Source of the DNA: Paludibacteraceae bacterium
GTDB taxonomy: Bacteria > Bacteroidota > Bacteroidia > Bacteroidales > Paludibacteraceae
Assembly (NCBI GenBank): GCA_016938015.1
Contig: JAFGVL010000126.1
Span: forward strand, 1 to 39,404
Reading direction: 5' to 3'
DNA: 39,404 nucleotides
Shown here: positions 15,262 through 23,173 of the stretch, one piece after another
Layout of the letters: each line of letters opens with the position of its first letter
Position numbering within the stretch: the stretch's first letter is position 1
The notes under the pieces: generated by a model
What the model was told of the DNA's origin: nothing
What the model saw: the letters and a program-made list of their open reading frames with translations, nothing else
Database searches by the model: none
Translations under genes and position numbers: made by a program

Positions 15262-17103
15262 ATGAAAAAACTTGTATATTTAGTTAGTGTTTTTTTACTA
15301 TCCAATGTCTATGCATTTTCGCAACAAACAGATAAAACTATTAACGATTCATTAAATTTAGATGAATTTGTAATAACCGGCACACTGGCAAAAATCAATA
15401 AAAATAATGTTCACATGTCTGTTTCTGTAGTTAATAACGAACAGATTATAGGAAGCAGTGAATCGGCAATTTTACCTGTACTTAATGGGCGTATTCCGGG
15501 TTTATTTGTTACTGAACGTGGAGTTACAGGATTTGGTGTATCTACAGGAGCCGCAGGTCAAATAACAATGCGAGGTATTGGTGGAAGCCCTACAACAGGA
15601 GTATTAATGCTTATTGACGGGCATCCTCAATTTATGGGAATTTTCGGGCACCCATTGGCCGATTCTTATGTGACCTCGGATGTAGAAAAAGTAGAAGTGA
15701 TTAGAGGACCCGGTTCTATACTATATGGCTCAAATGCCATGGGTGGAGTTGTAAATATTATTACCCGTAAACAAAAAGAAGATGGCTTTCATACAAATGC
15801 AAATGTAATGTATGGCTCGTATAATACACAGAAATACATGGCTAATATAGGATACAAAAAAAATGGATTTAGTGTTTTTGCTTCCGGAAACCACAACCAA
15901 ACAGATGGTCATCGTGCCAATTCTGATTTTAACATTAACAATGGATACATTAAGTTAGGTTACGAATTAAACAAGCATTTCCGAGCAAATACTGATTTTA
16001 GTATTGCGCAATTTACTGCCACCGACCCGGGACCTGATACCATCAATGCAAAAAAAGGGAATACCTTAGATATAACCCGCGGTTATTGGGCTTTTGATTT
16101 GGAAAATGAATTCAAAAAATTTTCAGGAGCAATAAAACTTTTTTACAACTTTGGCGAACATAATATCTCCGACGGGTTCCATTCAAACGATGCAAATTAC
16201 GGTATAAATATTCACGAAACGACAAAACTTTTTAAAGGCAATAACATTTCAATTGGTGCAGATGTGCTTAATTACGGAGGAAAAGCTGAAAATACCTTAG
16301 CTATGAGCGGAAAAGGAATTGTATTTAAAGACACCACTATTATTGAAACTGCAGTGTATGGTTTAGTACAACAAACCGTATTTAATAAACTGACTTTAAA
16401 TGCAGGGATTCGCTATCAAAACCATTCTGTATACGGAGAAGAATGGATTCCTTCAGGAGGCTTCACTTTCCAACTACTAAAAAACACTACATGGAAGGCA
16501 TCTGCTTCAGAAGGTTTTCGCAGTCCAACCATACAAGAACTATATATTTGGAATCACAACTCCAACCTTAATCCTGAGAAGATAATGAGCTATGAAACGT
16601 CCATTCTACAATCATTTTTTAATAACAAGCTTAATCTTGAATTAACCGGTTTTAAGGTGGAAGGAGATAATATGATAATAACTGTACCTCTACTAGGTTT
16701 GCAAAATGCAGGTTCAATATCCAATATGGGAATTGAATTTGCCGCTAATGCAAGGGTTGTAAAAAATTTGGATTTTTCGCTCACCTATAGTTATATAGAT
16801 ATGAAAACTCCTGTTTATGGAACACCAAAACATAATCTATTTTCAAGCGTTGGTTATACATGGAAAAAAATATCAGCTACAGTAAGTGCACAATACATAA
16901 ACAATCTTGATACAGATCCTTCTGTAGCAAAAGTGAATTATGAAAACTACACACTATTAAATGCCAAATTATCCTATCGTCCATGGAAATATGTTGAAGT
17001 GTTTGCAAGTACAGAGAACCTGCTTAACGAAATTTATGAAAATGTACGGTATTATACCATGCCGGGTATTACTGTTTTTGGTGGCATAAATCTTAAGTTT
17101 TAA
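15262..17103 (+). CDS. TonB-dependent outer-membrane receptor, probably nickel-regulated
   Basis: The ATG at 15262 starts a signal peptide (MKKLVYLVSVFLLSNVYAFS); an in-frame GTG at 15235 lies inside the operator and is rejected. The protein has 613 residues. The plug domain follows a short N-terminus (LDEFVITGT, resembling a TonB box), with VLMLIDGHPQ and VEVIRGPGSILYGSNAMGGV as family hallmarks. The 22-strand barrel follows and ends in GGINLKF. There is no CarboxypepD-like N-terminal domain, so it is not SusC-type and resembles metal-chelate or BtuB-like receptors. Divergence from nikR suggests a nickel complex as substrate (inference). Confidence 0.9.
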   Translation: MKKLVYLVSVFLLSNVYAFSQQTDKTINDSLNLDEFVITGTLAKINKNNVHMSVSVVNNEQIIGSSESAILPVLNGRIPGLFVTERGVTGFGVSTGAAGQITMRGIGGSPTTGVLMLIDGHPQFMGIFGHPLADSYVTSDVEKVEVIRGPGSILYGSNAMGGVVNIITRKQKEDGFHTNANVMYGSYNTQKYMANIGYKKNGFSVFASGNHNQTDGHRANSDFNINNGYIKLGYELNKHFRANTDFSIAQFTATDPGPDTINAKKGNTLDITRGYWAFDLENEFKKFSGAIKLFYNFGEHNISDGFHSNDANYGINIHETTKLFKGNNISIGADVLNYGGKAENTLAMSGKGIVFKDTTIIETAVYGLVQQTVFNKLTLNAGIRYQNHSVYGEEWIPSGGFTFQLLKNTTWKASASEGFRSPTIQELYIWNHNSNLNPEKIMSYETSILQSFFNNKLNLELTGFKVEGDNMIITVPLLGLQNAGSISNMGIEFAANARVVKNLDFSLTYSYIDMKTPVYGTPKHNLFSSVGYTWKKISATVSAQYINNLDTDPSVAKVNYENYTLLNAKLSYRPWKYVEVFASTENLLNEIYENVRYYTMPGITVFGGINLKF

Positions 17104-17157
17104 CTCTCTAAATTATACATAATAACCATTCCACAGGCTTTATAAAATTTTATTTAA

Positions 17158-18624
17158 ATGAAAAAGATTAGTTTTGTTTTTTTACTTTTGATAGCGCTTT
17201 TAAACCCAGTAAATGGCAGTCCCCTACACTCCCACTACAAACACACAATAATTATTGATACCGATTGTGCTATCGACGATATGCGTGCTATCAGCCTATT
17301 GTTATCGCAACCAACAATTACCATTAAAGCTATTATGGTTTCCGATGGTACATTACAGCCCGATGAAGGAGTTTTAAAAGTAAAAGCACTACTAAAAGAA
17401 TTTAATCGAGATACAATTCCTATTTATACAGGAAAAAAATTAAAAAACATCAATCCTTCATGGAGAAGTTTTAATCAACAACTTAGCTGGGGAGATACAA
17501 TAACAGGGTCTTTTCAAACAATTAATTTAACACAAGTAGCTAGTATAATAGAGCAATCTAAAGAACAAGTCACACTTTTTTGTCTTGCTCCATTAACCAA
17601 CATAGCACAACTTATAAAAAACCATCCGTCTATTTTACCTCAAGTAGAAGATATTATTTGGTACAACGAATCAGCCAATTCCTTAAAAGGATTTAATTAC
17701 GAATGTGATAAAGAATCAGCAGAAACAGTGTTAGTTTGTGGAAGAAAAATCAATATTTTATCAAACCTATCGAAAAAAGAAGCTGTATTTGACAGTTATC
17801 TATTTAATCAATGTAAAAACACAACATCACTTGTTGGAAAAACCATTTACACAACTCATAATCAACCCTTAGCGTTAAAAAAATTATATGAAAACCATTT
17901 TAAACTGTGGGACGAATTAGCAGCATTATTTTTAATCAATCCGGAATTAATTGAGATGGAGGCATTAAAAACGAATAAAAATATACGCTACAACACTAAT
18001 TATAATTATGAAGCCATAAAAGAAGTAATAACAGATATTATTAACGGCACCTATAAACCGGGAGAATACGTTGCTTTTTACGGATTTCCGGCACAAAAAA
18101 ATATGTACGTTTATGATGTTCGTGCCATTATGGACACAACAATAAATAGTTTTGGATTAGACGAATGGAAAGCTTGTGTTATGACCGACGAATTTCACGG
18201 TCATCTAGGTGTTTTCTCTATTGTAGGTGCAAAAATGGGCATTAGGGCAAGAGATTACTTTGGTATTGGTACCGACTTGATGCAGGTTGTTAGTTTTGCA
18301 GGGACAACACCTCCATTTAGTTGTATGAATGATGGAATTCAGGTTAGTACAGGTGCTACGTTGGGACAGGGCACAATACGCATCCATCCCGATTCCATTA
18401 CAAAACCAATTGCCATATTCACTTATCAAGGCAAATCTATTAAAATAACCTTAAAACCGGAATACCTGAAACAAGTAGAATCGGATATTGAACAAGGAAT
18501 AACTCAATTTGGTTTATCCGACGAAAATTATTGGTCGCTCATACGGCAAAATGCGTTGGTTTACTGGAAAAAATGGGATAGAAATAACATATTTGAGATA
18601 GAGGAAATAACTAATCCTCACTAA
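17158..18624 (+). CDS. Exported nucleoside hydrolase-FmdE fusion protein
   Basis: A 488-residue protein with a signal peptide (about 1-20). Residues 29 to about 270 resemble the inosine-uridine nucleoside hydrolase family: IIIDTDCAIDD (31-41) is the Ca2+/ribose-binding Asp cluster, FNYECDKESAETV lies near 179-191, and WDELAA (251-256) fits the late Asp motif. Residues about 335-480 resemble FmdE (formylmethanofuran dehydrogenase subunit E): DEFHGHLGVFSIVGAKMGI, CMNDGIQVSTGATLGQGTI. FmdE domains bind metal through Cys/His residues. The gene follows the TonB receptor by 54 bases with no promoter between, so it is probably co-transcribed. The joint function, N-glycosidic cleavage plus metal handling outside the cytoplasm, is inferred. 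Confidence 0.78.
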   Translation: MKKISFVFLLLIALLNPVNGSPLHSHYKHTIIIDTDCAIDDMRAISLLLSQPTITIKAIMVSDGTLQPDEGVLKVKALLKEFNRDTIPIYTGKKLKNINPSWRSFNQQLSWGDTITGSFQTINLTQVASIIEQSKEQVTLFCLAPLTNIAQLIKNHPSILPQVEDIIWYNESANSLKGFNYECDKESAETVLVCGRKINILSNLSKKEAVFDSYLFNQCKNTTSLVGKTIYTTHNQPLALKKLYENHFKLWDELAALFLINPELIEMEALKTNKNIRYNTNYNYEAIKEVITDIINGTYKPGEYVAFYGFPAQKNMYVYDVRAIMDTTINSFGLDEWKACVMTDEFHGHLGVFSIVGAKMGIRARDYFGIGTDLMQVVSFAGTTPPFSCMNDGIQVSTGATLGQGTIRIHPDSITKPIAIFTYQGKSIKITLKPEYLKQVESDIEQGITQFGLSDENYWSLIRQNALVYWKKWDRNNIFEIEEITNPH

Positions 18625-18636
18625 AAAATTGGTTAG

Positions 18637-18666
18637 TTGATAATTCAAATATTCTATTTACTTTTG
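18637..18666 (+). promoter_or_regulatory. Bacteroidota-type promoter before the barrel/phosphoesterase genes
   Basis: TTG at 18637-18639, 19 bases, then TACTTTTG at 18659-18666, a full consensus match. It indicates that genes from 18691 can be transcribed separately from the TonB receptor unit. Confidence 0.72.
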
Positions 18667-18690
18667 TAAACTAAACCAACAAGTATTACA

Positions 18691-19425
18691 ATGCAAACAC
18701 TCCTCAAAGTGTTTCTGTTTTTATGTTTTTTTATAGTAAGTGAGCACACATTTGCGCAAGCACAATTAGCTGTTATATCCGATATTGGCAAGTCACAAGT
18801 TTCGAAGGGAACATATTTAACAAGCTCTTTAATAGGCAACTATCAACACAAAAACAGTTCACTTTCTATTGGTATTGAAAACACGCTGTTGGGTTCTAAT
18901 TCTTCATTTATTTCAGGCTTTCAAACTCTCTTAAACCGAAAATTACAACACAGATTATTTTCAATAAATTTTTATGGTTTATACATCTGGAATAAACCAA
19001 GTAAACTAATTACAGAACACAATTTGGGAGCCTTTTTTATTGTATCGATAAAAAGATTCAGCACCGAATTTGGTACTCATTTTCGAAGGTTAAGTTACTC
19101 ATATCAAGCTGAAAAAAATTACTCCCTACAACACAATGCAGGCATTTGGGAAAATTGGAACATGATTTATTCATTCGACTTTTTTCTTCATCCACAAAAC
19201 CACTATTGGAATATAAGTTGCGGCGCCACCAACAGAGATTATTTTTCAATCAGTCAAGAAACCAATCCCCTATTTTATATTAAAGGGATGTATGAATTTA
19301 AAAATAAGATGACTCCTTTTTTCGAAACATGGTATAAAAGCTCGGGAGCCTTTAATGCAAGCGTTAATTATTTTGTTTTTTTTGTTAGAACAGGTGTAAA
19401 ATGGAATATTGCAACAAAAAAATAA
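18691..19425 (+). CDS. Outer-membrane beta-barrel-like protein of unknown function
   Basis: A 244-residue protein with a signal peptide (about 1-22, ending HTFAQA). The mature part alternates hydrophobic and polar residues with many Tyr, Phe, Trp, Ser and Asn, typical of small outer-membrane barrels, and ends in a strand plus lysines (TGVKWNIATKK). No family was recognised. Its last 25 bases overlap the phosphoesterase start, so the two are translationally coupled. Confidence 0.65.
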   Translation: MQTLLKVFLFLCFFIVSEHTFAQAQLAVISDIGKSQVSKGTYLTSSLIGNYQHKNSSLSIGIENTLLGSNSSFISGFQTLLNRKLQHRLFSINFYGLYIWNKPSKLITEHNLGAFFIVSIKRFSTEFGTHFRRLSYSYQAEKNYSLQHNAGIWENWNMIYSFDFFLHPQNHYWNISCGATNRDYFSISQETNPLFYIKGMYEFKNKMTPFFETWYKSSGAFNASVNYFVFFVRTGVKWNIATKK

Positions 19426-20255
19426 ATTACAGTCTGTTAGTATTGCTACTATTGCTAACTGCATGTAGCGATAACGTAGATATAAAAGATATGTTTATAT
19501 CTCCTTCGTCAGTTAACGACAGATACGAAAAATCGATGGCTTGGAATGCCGAACATCCATATCAAACTATCGCTGTTGCTACCGAAGACTATTTAATAAT
19601 GAACATGTCCGACAGTCATGTTGGAGCAACAAAAAACACATATTCATTTTTTGATACGGCAAAAAGAATGAACGCTACAGCAGTAGTAATCAATGGCGAT
19701 TTTTGTACAGGTCATGCAGCCGATTATAACACTTTTCATAGCATACTACCGCCATCAGATTCGCTCATTTCTTTTTTAACACTTGGCAATCACGAATTAT
19801 ATTTTGATGGATGGAAGGAGTTTTACTCCAGATACGGAAGTTCGATGTATTATTTTACAGTAAAAACTCCCACTACAAAAGATTTGTATATTTGCTTAGA
19901 CAGTGGTAGCGGTACTTTAGGTTCTAAACAATTGGCGTGGCTAGAAAACCTATTAACTGTTGAACGTAACAATTACAGAAATTGTATTATTTTCACTCAT
20001 GTTAATCTGTTTAGGATTAGACGCACTTCTAGCACAAACCCTAACATGGAGGAATTAGCCGTTTTGTTAGACTTATTTGCTATCCACCACGTAAACATGG
20101 TTATTACAGGGCACGATCATGTAGCTTATGAAGAAAAACTGGGAAACACAACCCACATTACCACCAATGCCCTTAAAGATGGCGAAGCAAACGCCGGTTA
20201 CTTCAATTTAATCATTGGTTATAACACAATTAATTACACATTTACTAGCTTGTAA
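19401..20255 (+). CDS. Calcineurin-like metallophosphoesterase lipoprotein
   Basis: A 284-residue protein with a lipoprotein signal: a hydrophobic stretch, then the lipobox LTAC with Cys22. The start at 19401 overlaps the previous gene but is needed for this signal. The metallophosphoesterase motifs occur in order: SDSH (70-73), NGD (98-100), GNHE (129-132), FTH (198-200) and GHDH (237-240), so the di-metal site is complete. It should hydrolyse phosphoesters in the periplasm or at the surface; nucleotides are plausible given the nearby nucleoside hydrolase. The substrate is unproven. Confidence 0.85.
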   Translation: MEYCNKKINYSLLVLLLLLTACSDNVDIKDMFISPSSVNDRYEKSMAWNAEHPYQTIAVATEDYLIMNMSDSHVGATKNTYSFFDTAKRMNATAVVINGDFCTGHAADYNTFHSILPPSDSLISFLTLGNHELYFDGWKEFYSRYGSSMYYFTVKTPTTKDLYICLDSGSGTLGSKQLAWLENLLTVERNNYRNCIIFTHVNLFRIRRTSSTNPNMEELAVLLDLFAIHHVNMVITGHDHVAYEEKLGNTTHITTNALKDGEANAGYFNLIIGYNTINYTFTSL

Positions 20256-20398
20256 AAAATTACAGCTATTTTTTTACATTATTTTACGGTTTTTTTTACA
20301 AAAATTTAAATTAGGCATATTTTTTGTAAAAGCAAATTGACTTTGCATTCTTTTTTACTTTTAAACACCATTTTTAAAGGATTTCAAATATCAATACC

Positions 20399-20563
20399 AT
20401 GAAAAAAACTAGTTGTTTTCTTTTAATAGCAGCAGTTGTTTTACTTACTAGTTGCAATTCTATGTACAGTGCAGGATTTAGACAAAATCATGGCTTAACT
20501 CAAAAACATTATAGTACCATTAGTACTGTAAAAGGAGGAAGCAAAAATTTTTGCCATCATTAA
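20399..20563 (+). CDS. Small lipoprotein with Cys-His-His C-terminus
   Basis: A 54-codon frame with a classic lipoprotein signal: Met-Lys-Lys-Thr, hydrophobic residues 7-16, and lipobox LTSC with Cys19. The mature part is about 36 residues, polar, with His31 and His37, and ends NFCHH. The terminal Cys-His-His and the other His could bind a metal. The gene lies 143 bases after the phosphoesterase and just before a strong terminator, which supports it as a real gene. No homologue is recognised. Confidence 0.62.
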   Translation: MKKTSCFLLIAAVVLLTSCNSMYSAGFRQNHGLTQKHYSTISTVKGGSKNFCHH

Positions 20564-20591
20564 AAAACCAACAATGCACCAATAATTCCCC

Positions 20592-20647
20592 TTTCTGTGT
20601 TAAAACAGAAAATCACTAAAGCCTTCGAATTTATCGAAGGCTTTTTT
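20592..20647 (+). terminator. Strong Rho-independent terminator
   Basis: AAAGCCTTCGA (20618-20628) pairs perfectly with TCGAAGGCTTT (20634-20644), followed by a T-run to 20647. A smaller hairpin, TTTCTGT / ACAGAAA (20592-20611), precedes it. Confidence 0.88.
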
Positions 20648-20663
20648 ATTAAAACAAATTAAA

Positions 20664-20671
20664 TACCTTTG
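20664..20671 (+). promoter_or_regulatory. Promoter -7 element before the GATase-like gene
   Basis: TACCTTTG matches TAnnTTTG. The -33 position lies in the T-run of the preceding terminator and has no clear TTG. Confidence 0.45.
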
Positions 20672-20689
20672 AACAACTAAAACCAAGCA

Positions 20690-21397
20690 ATGAAAATAAA
20701 TTTACTCATATGTGATATTTTTGAAGACTTGATGCCGTTTGAAGATACCGGTTATGTAAAAATGATTCAACACCTTTTTACTGACGTTGATCCCACATTA
20801 ACATTTGAAGTATTTGAAGCTTTTGCCGGAGATTTGCCAAAAACTATCGATAAAAAAGCTATTTATGTTATTTCGGCCAGCAGAGCAAATCCTTGTAGTG
20901 AAATACCTTGGTTAGTTCATTTAAAGCAATTTATTAAAGAATTGCATCATAATGAAGCAAAAATAATTGGCATCTCTTTTGGTCATCAATTAATTGCACA
21001 CACTCTAGGTGGCAGGATAGAAAATGCCATTGTAGGTTTAGCACTTGGAATTAGAGAAGTACAACTTTGCCATACAGAAGCAAGTAACTATTTTTCCGGA
21101 AGAAAACTTAACTTATTTCACTATCACCAACAACAAGTAGTTGCGCTACCTCCAACTAGTGAGTTATTTGCATACAGTAAATTTTGCCCTATTGAAGGAT
21201 TTACAATAGGCAAACACATAATTACTATTCAAGGACATCCCGAATACAGCGAAAAATATATACGTTTTTTACTAAAAAATCAGTTGCATGAAGTGCCGGA
21301 AATTTTACGCATAAAATCTGTCGAATCTTTAAAACAAAAAAATAACGGATCTGAATTAGCTTCTTATATGCTAAATTTTCTGACTCAAAACAACTAA
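20690..21397 (+). CDS. Class I glutamine-amidotransferase-like protein with Ser in place of the nucleophilic Cys
   Basis: A 235-residue protein resembling stand-alone class I GATases of the GMP-synthase-like type. The nucleophile elbow reads GISFGHQ (residues 94-100), with Ser96 where active enzymes have Cys (GxCxGxQ). The remaining triad is present in GHPEYS, near residue 183. The change is a single base (TCT instead of TGT at 20975-20977). The frame is otherwise intact and full-length, so it is not a pseudogene by structure. It could be a pseudoenzyme or a serine-based hydrolase. It has its own promoter and stands alone between terminators. Confidence 0.78.
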   Translation: MKINLLICDIFEDLMPFEDTGYVKMIQHLFTDVDPTLTFEVFEAFAGDLPKTIDKKAIYVISASRANPCSEIPWLVHLKQFIKELHHNEAKIIGISFGHQLIAHTLGGRIENAIVGLALGIREVQLCHTEASNYFSGRKLNLFHYHQQQVVALPPTSELFAYSKFCPIEGFTIGKHIITIQGHPEYSEKYIRFLLKNQLHEVPEILRIKSVESLKQKNNGSELASYMLNFLTQNN

Positions 21398-21405
21398 AAA
21401 AAGCT

Positions 21406-21557
21406 ACTTATCGTAAAGTAAGTGTTTTTAAATTAAAACATTATTTATCAAAACATTACAACAATACTCTTATCAAAAAAAACTGTTTTCATCGAACAAA
21501 TTGTGATTTTGATAATAAGTTTTACTTTTTGAAAATAACGCTTATACCAATTACTTT
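21406..21557. other. AT-rich intergenic stretch downstream of the GATase-like gene
   Basis: A weak hairpin, ACTTA (21406-21410) / TAAGT (21419-21423), followed by a T-run, may end the GATase-like transcript. The rest to 21557 shows nothing beyond AT-rich sequence leading into a promoter. Confidence 0.35.
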
Positions 21558-21565
21558 TACTTTTG
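21558..21565 (+). promoter_or_regulatory. Orphan promoter -7 element
   Basis: TACTTTTG matches the -7 consensus but no protein-coding gene follows on this strand. No TTG is seen 19 bases upstream; the nearest lies 26 bases away. It would drive the candidate small RNA that ends at the next terminator. Confidence 0.42.
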
Positions 21566-21571
21566 TGCATT

Positions 21572-21652
21572 AGAAGTAATATAATTAGTTTTAATTATAT
21601 ATTTTAGGTTGGTAACCTTAAAGCCCCAAGATGTATTTCTTGGGGCTTTTAT
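21572..21652 (+). ncRNA. Candidate small RNA ending in a Rho-independent terminator
   Basis: Downstream of the orphan -7 element is a 9-bp hairpin, ATATAATTA (21579-21587) / TAATTATAT (21592-21600), then a small GGTT/AACC dyad. A strong terminator follows: AAAGCCCCAAGA (21620-21631) paired with TCTTGGGGCTTT (21638-21649) and a T-run. The unit would give an RNA of roughly 80 bases. No known RNA family is recognised. The alternative is a 3' structure of the GATase-like message or a member of the GC-rich repeats that follow. Confidence 0.4.
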
Positions 21653-21654
21653 TT

Positions 21655-21789
21655 TAAGCCCCAACCCAACCCTCCCCTGTAGGGAGGGAGAGTTATTCTG
21701 CAAACATTGTATTTTTCAACACAAAACTTATCATAATCAAAAAAACAATACAATCTCCCCCTATACCGGAGGGTGCTCGGGGGAGGATA
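21655..21789. repeat. GC-rich intergenic repeat with C-run/G-run hairpins
   Basis: CCCTCCC (21670-21676) pairs with GGGAGGG (21682-21688), and TCCCCC (21756-21761) pairs with GGGGGA (21779-21784). The composition contrasts sharply with the AT-rich surroundings and runs up to the stop codon of the next gene. It looks like a dispersed intergenic repeat of the kind seen in Bacteroidota genomes. Confidence 0.5.
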
Positions 21790-23172
21790 TTATTCTTTCT
21801 CCAAAATCAACACCCAGTCGTTACCAGGTTTCATCTCTCCGGGAGGATTAAACTCTTTTACCCCATTATTTTCAAAAACATCAATCAGCATACTTTGTCC
21901 ATTTTTAGGATTATACCAGGATACTTTCAGCTTATTGCCTTTAATTTTACTTGTATTAATTGAAAAATTTCTCCCATTATAAGTGTATATAAAAGCATAG
22001 TCAACACCTCTGGTAGCAGCTATATAATCATACTTAGCACCTTGTTCACCAGCAATTAACGACTGGTCGGGTACCCTATCAAAATAAGGTTTAGACTCCA
22101 TCAATTTTTTTAAATAATTCATATGAAAAGCTCCTTGTGCATGAATAGCTGCATTCCATGGTTCAGTAACTCCATAAGCGACATCCTTATCTCCTTTTCT
22201 ATAAAATTGTATCACAGAATTATGTCCGTATGTAAAACCGCAAGCACCTGCAAAAACCGACCAATAAGCATATCTACGCACATCATCAGCTGTCCATCGA
22301 GGCTGAAGCGTATCATGTAACCCTTGAGGAATAGCTTCATAGCTAGGCTCTCCATCTAAAGTTGGTTTAGCGGGTATTAAGTTGTAATCAGTAACAACAT
22401 ACCTCCAATTATCCTCCCCATAACCGGTACTGTCTTGTGCATAATTCTTATGCCCCGATTGAAACATATTAAAATCTAACCATGTTTCGTTGTGAAACCA
22501 GGTAGACGATTGCGTTCTGCCTCTAGGATGAAAAGTAATCAATTGTTTTGGGTTATGTTCTTTTATTGATAATGCCATTTCGATAAAAACATCTCTGTAC
22601 AAATCTCCTTCAATATCGCCACCTATTAACCATATTACATTGGTTCTATTAGACAGTTTTCTACATAATAGATTCATGTAAATACGCCCCATCGCTTTAG
22701 TAAGTTCCGTTTTTTTAATTACACTTCCCCATATTGGAACTAAAGCTACATACATTCCTTTTTTTGCTGCCTCATCTACAATCCATTCAATATTATCCCA
22801 ATAATCATATTGAATATAATCGGCAAAATCTTTTCCATTAGTCATATAAGGAGCCACAATATTACCATTTACCAAAGCTGAGTCTCGATAAAAGTTACAA
22901 TCTTTCACATCATGCAACACCATAATTTGCAACACATTAAATCCTTTTGACTCTCTGTCACCCAAATATTTCAAGGCATCTTCGTGATTAAGTTTCTGAG
23001 CCATCAACCAACCTGTATCGGCTAACCAAAAAAAAGGATCTCCTTTTTCGGTCATTAAATAATGTCCATTTTGAGAAACCTTTAAATAAGGTAAAGTTTT
23101 AGTTTGTGCGTGTAGTAGTAAACTTGTTGAAAAAAAGAACAACAATATTACAAATTGATTTTTCATCATCAT
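21790..23172 (-). CDS. DUF4038 / GH140-like glycoside hydrolase, exported
   Basis: The product is about 460 residues with a signal peptide (hydrophobic run ending LLLHAQ). The start is placed at 23172, two bases past the upstream stop; ATGs at 23169, 23166 or an overlapping one further up are possible. GDPFFWLADTGWLM near the N-terminus, IWLIGGDIEGD, and LDGEPSYEAIP are typical of the DUF4038/GH140 family. Its characterised Bacteroides member is an apiosidase acting on rhamnogalacturonan II. Exact specificity is unknown. It forms a two-gene unit with the lyase-like gene upstream. Confidence 0.85.
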   Translation of the reverse strand: MMMKNQFVILLFFFSTSLLLHAQTKTLPYLKVSQNGHYLMTEKGDPFFWLADTGWLMAQKLNHEDALKYLGDRESKGFNVLQIMVLHDVKDCNFYRDSALVNGNIVAPYMTNGKDFADYIQYDYWDNIEWIVDEAAKKGMYVALVPIWGSVIKKTELTKAMGRIYMNLLCRKLSNRTNVIWLIGGDIEGDLYRDVFIEMALSIKEHNPKQLITFHPRGRTQSSTWFHNETWLDFNMFQSGHKNYAQDSTGYGEDNWRYVVTDYNLIPAKPTLDGEPSYEAIPQGLHDTLQPRWTADDVRRYAYWSVFAGACGFTYGHNSVIQFYRKGDKDVAYGVTEPWNAAIHAQGAFHMNYLKKLMESKPYFDRVPDQSLIAGEQGAKYDYIAATRGVDYAFIYTYNGRNFSINTSKIKGNKLKVSWYNPKNGQSMLIDVFENNGVKEFNPPGEMKPGNDWVLILEKE

Positions 23173-23173
23173 T

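Noticed and set aside
20338-20345. TGACTTTG as promoter of the 54-residue lipoprotein
   Set aside because: The first T-A step is missing and the nearest upstream TTG is only 11 bases away, so spacing does not fit.
20690-21397. GATase-like gene as a pseudogene
   Set aside because: The frame is full-length, all other motifs are intact, and it has its own promoter element; only the nucleophile differs.
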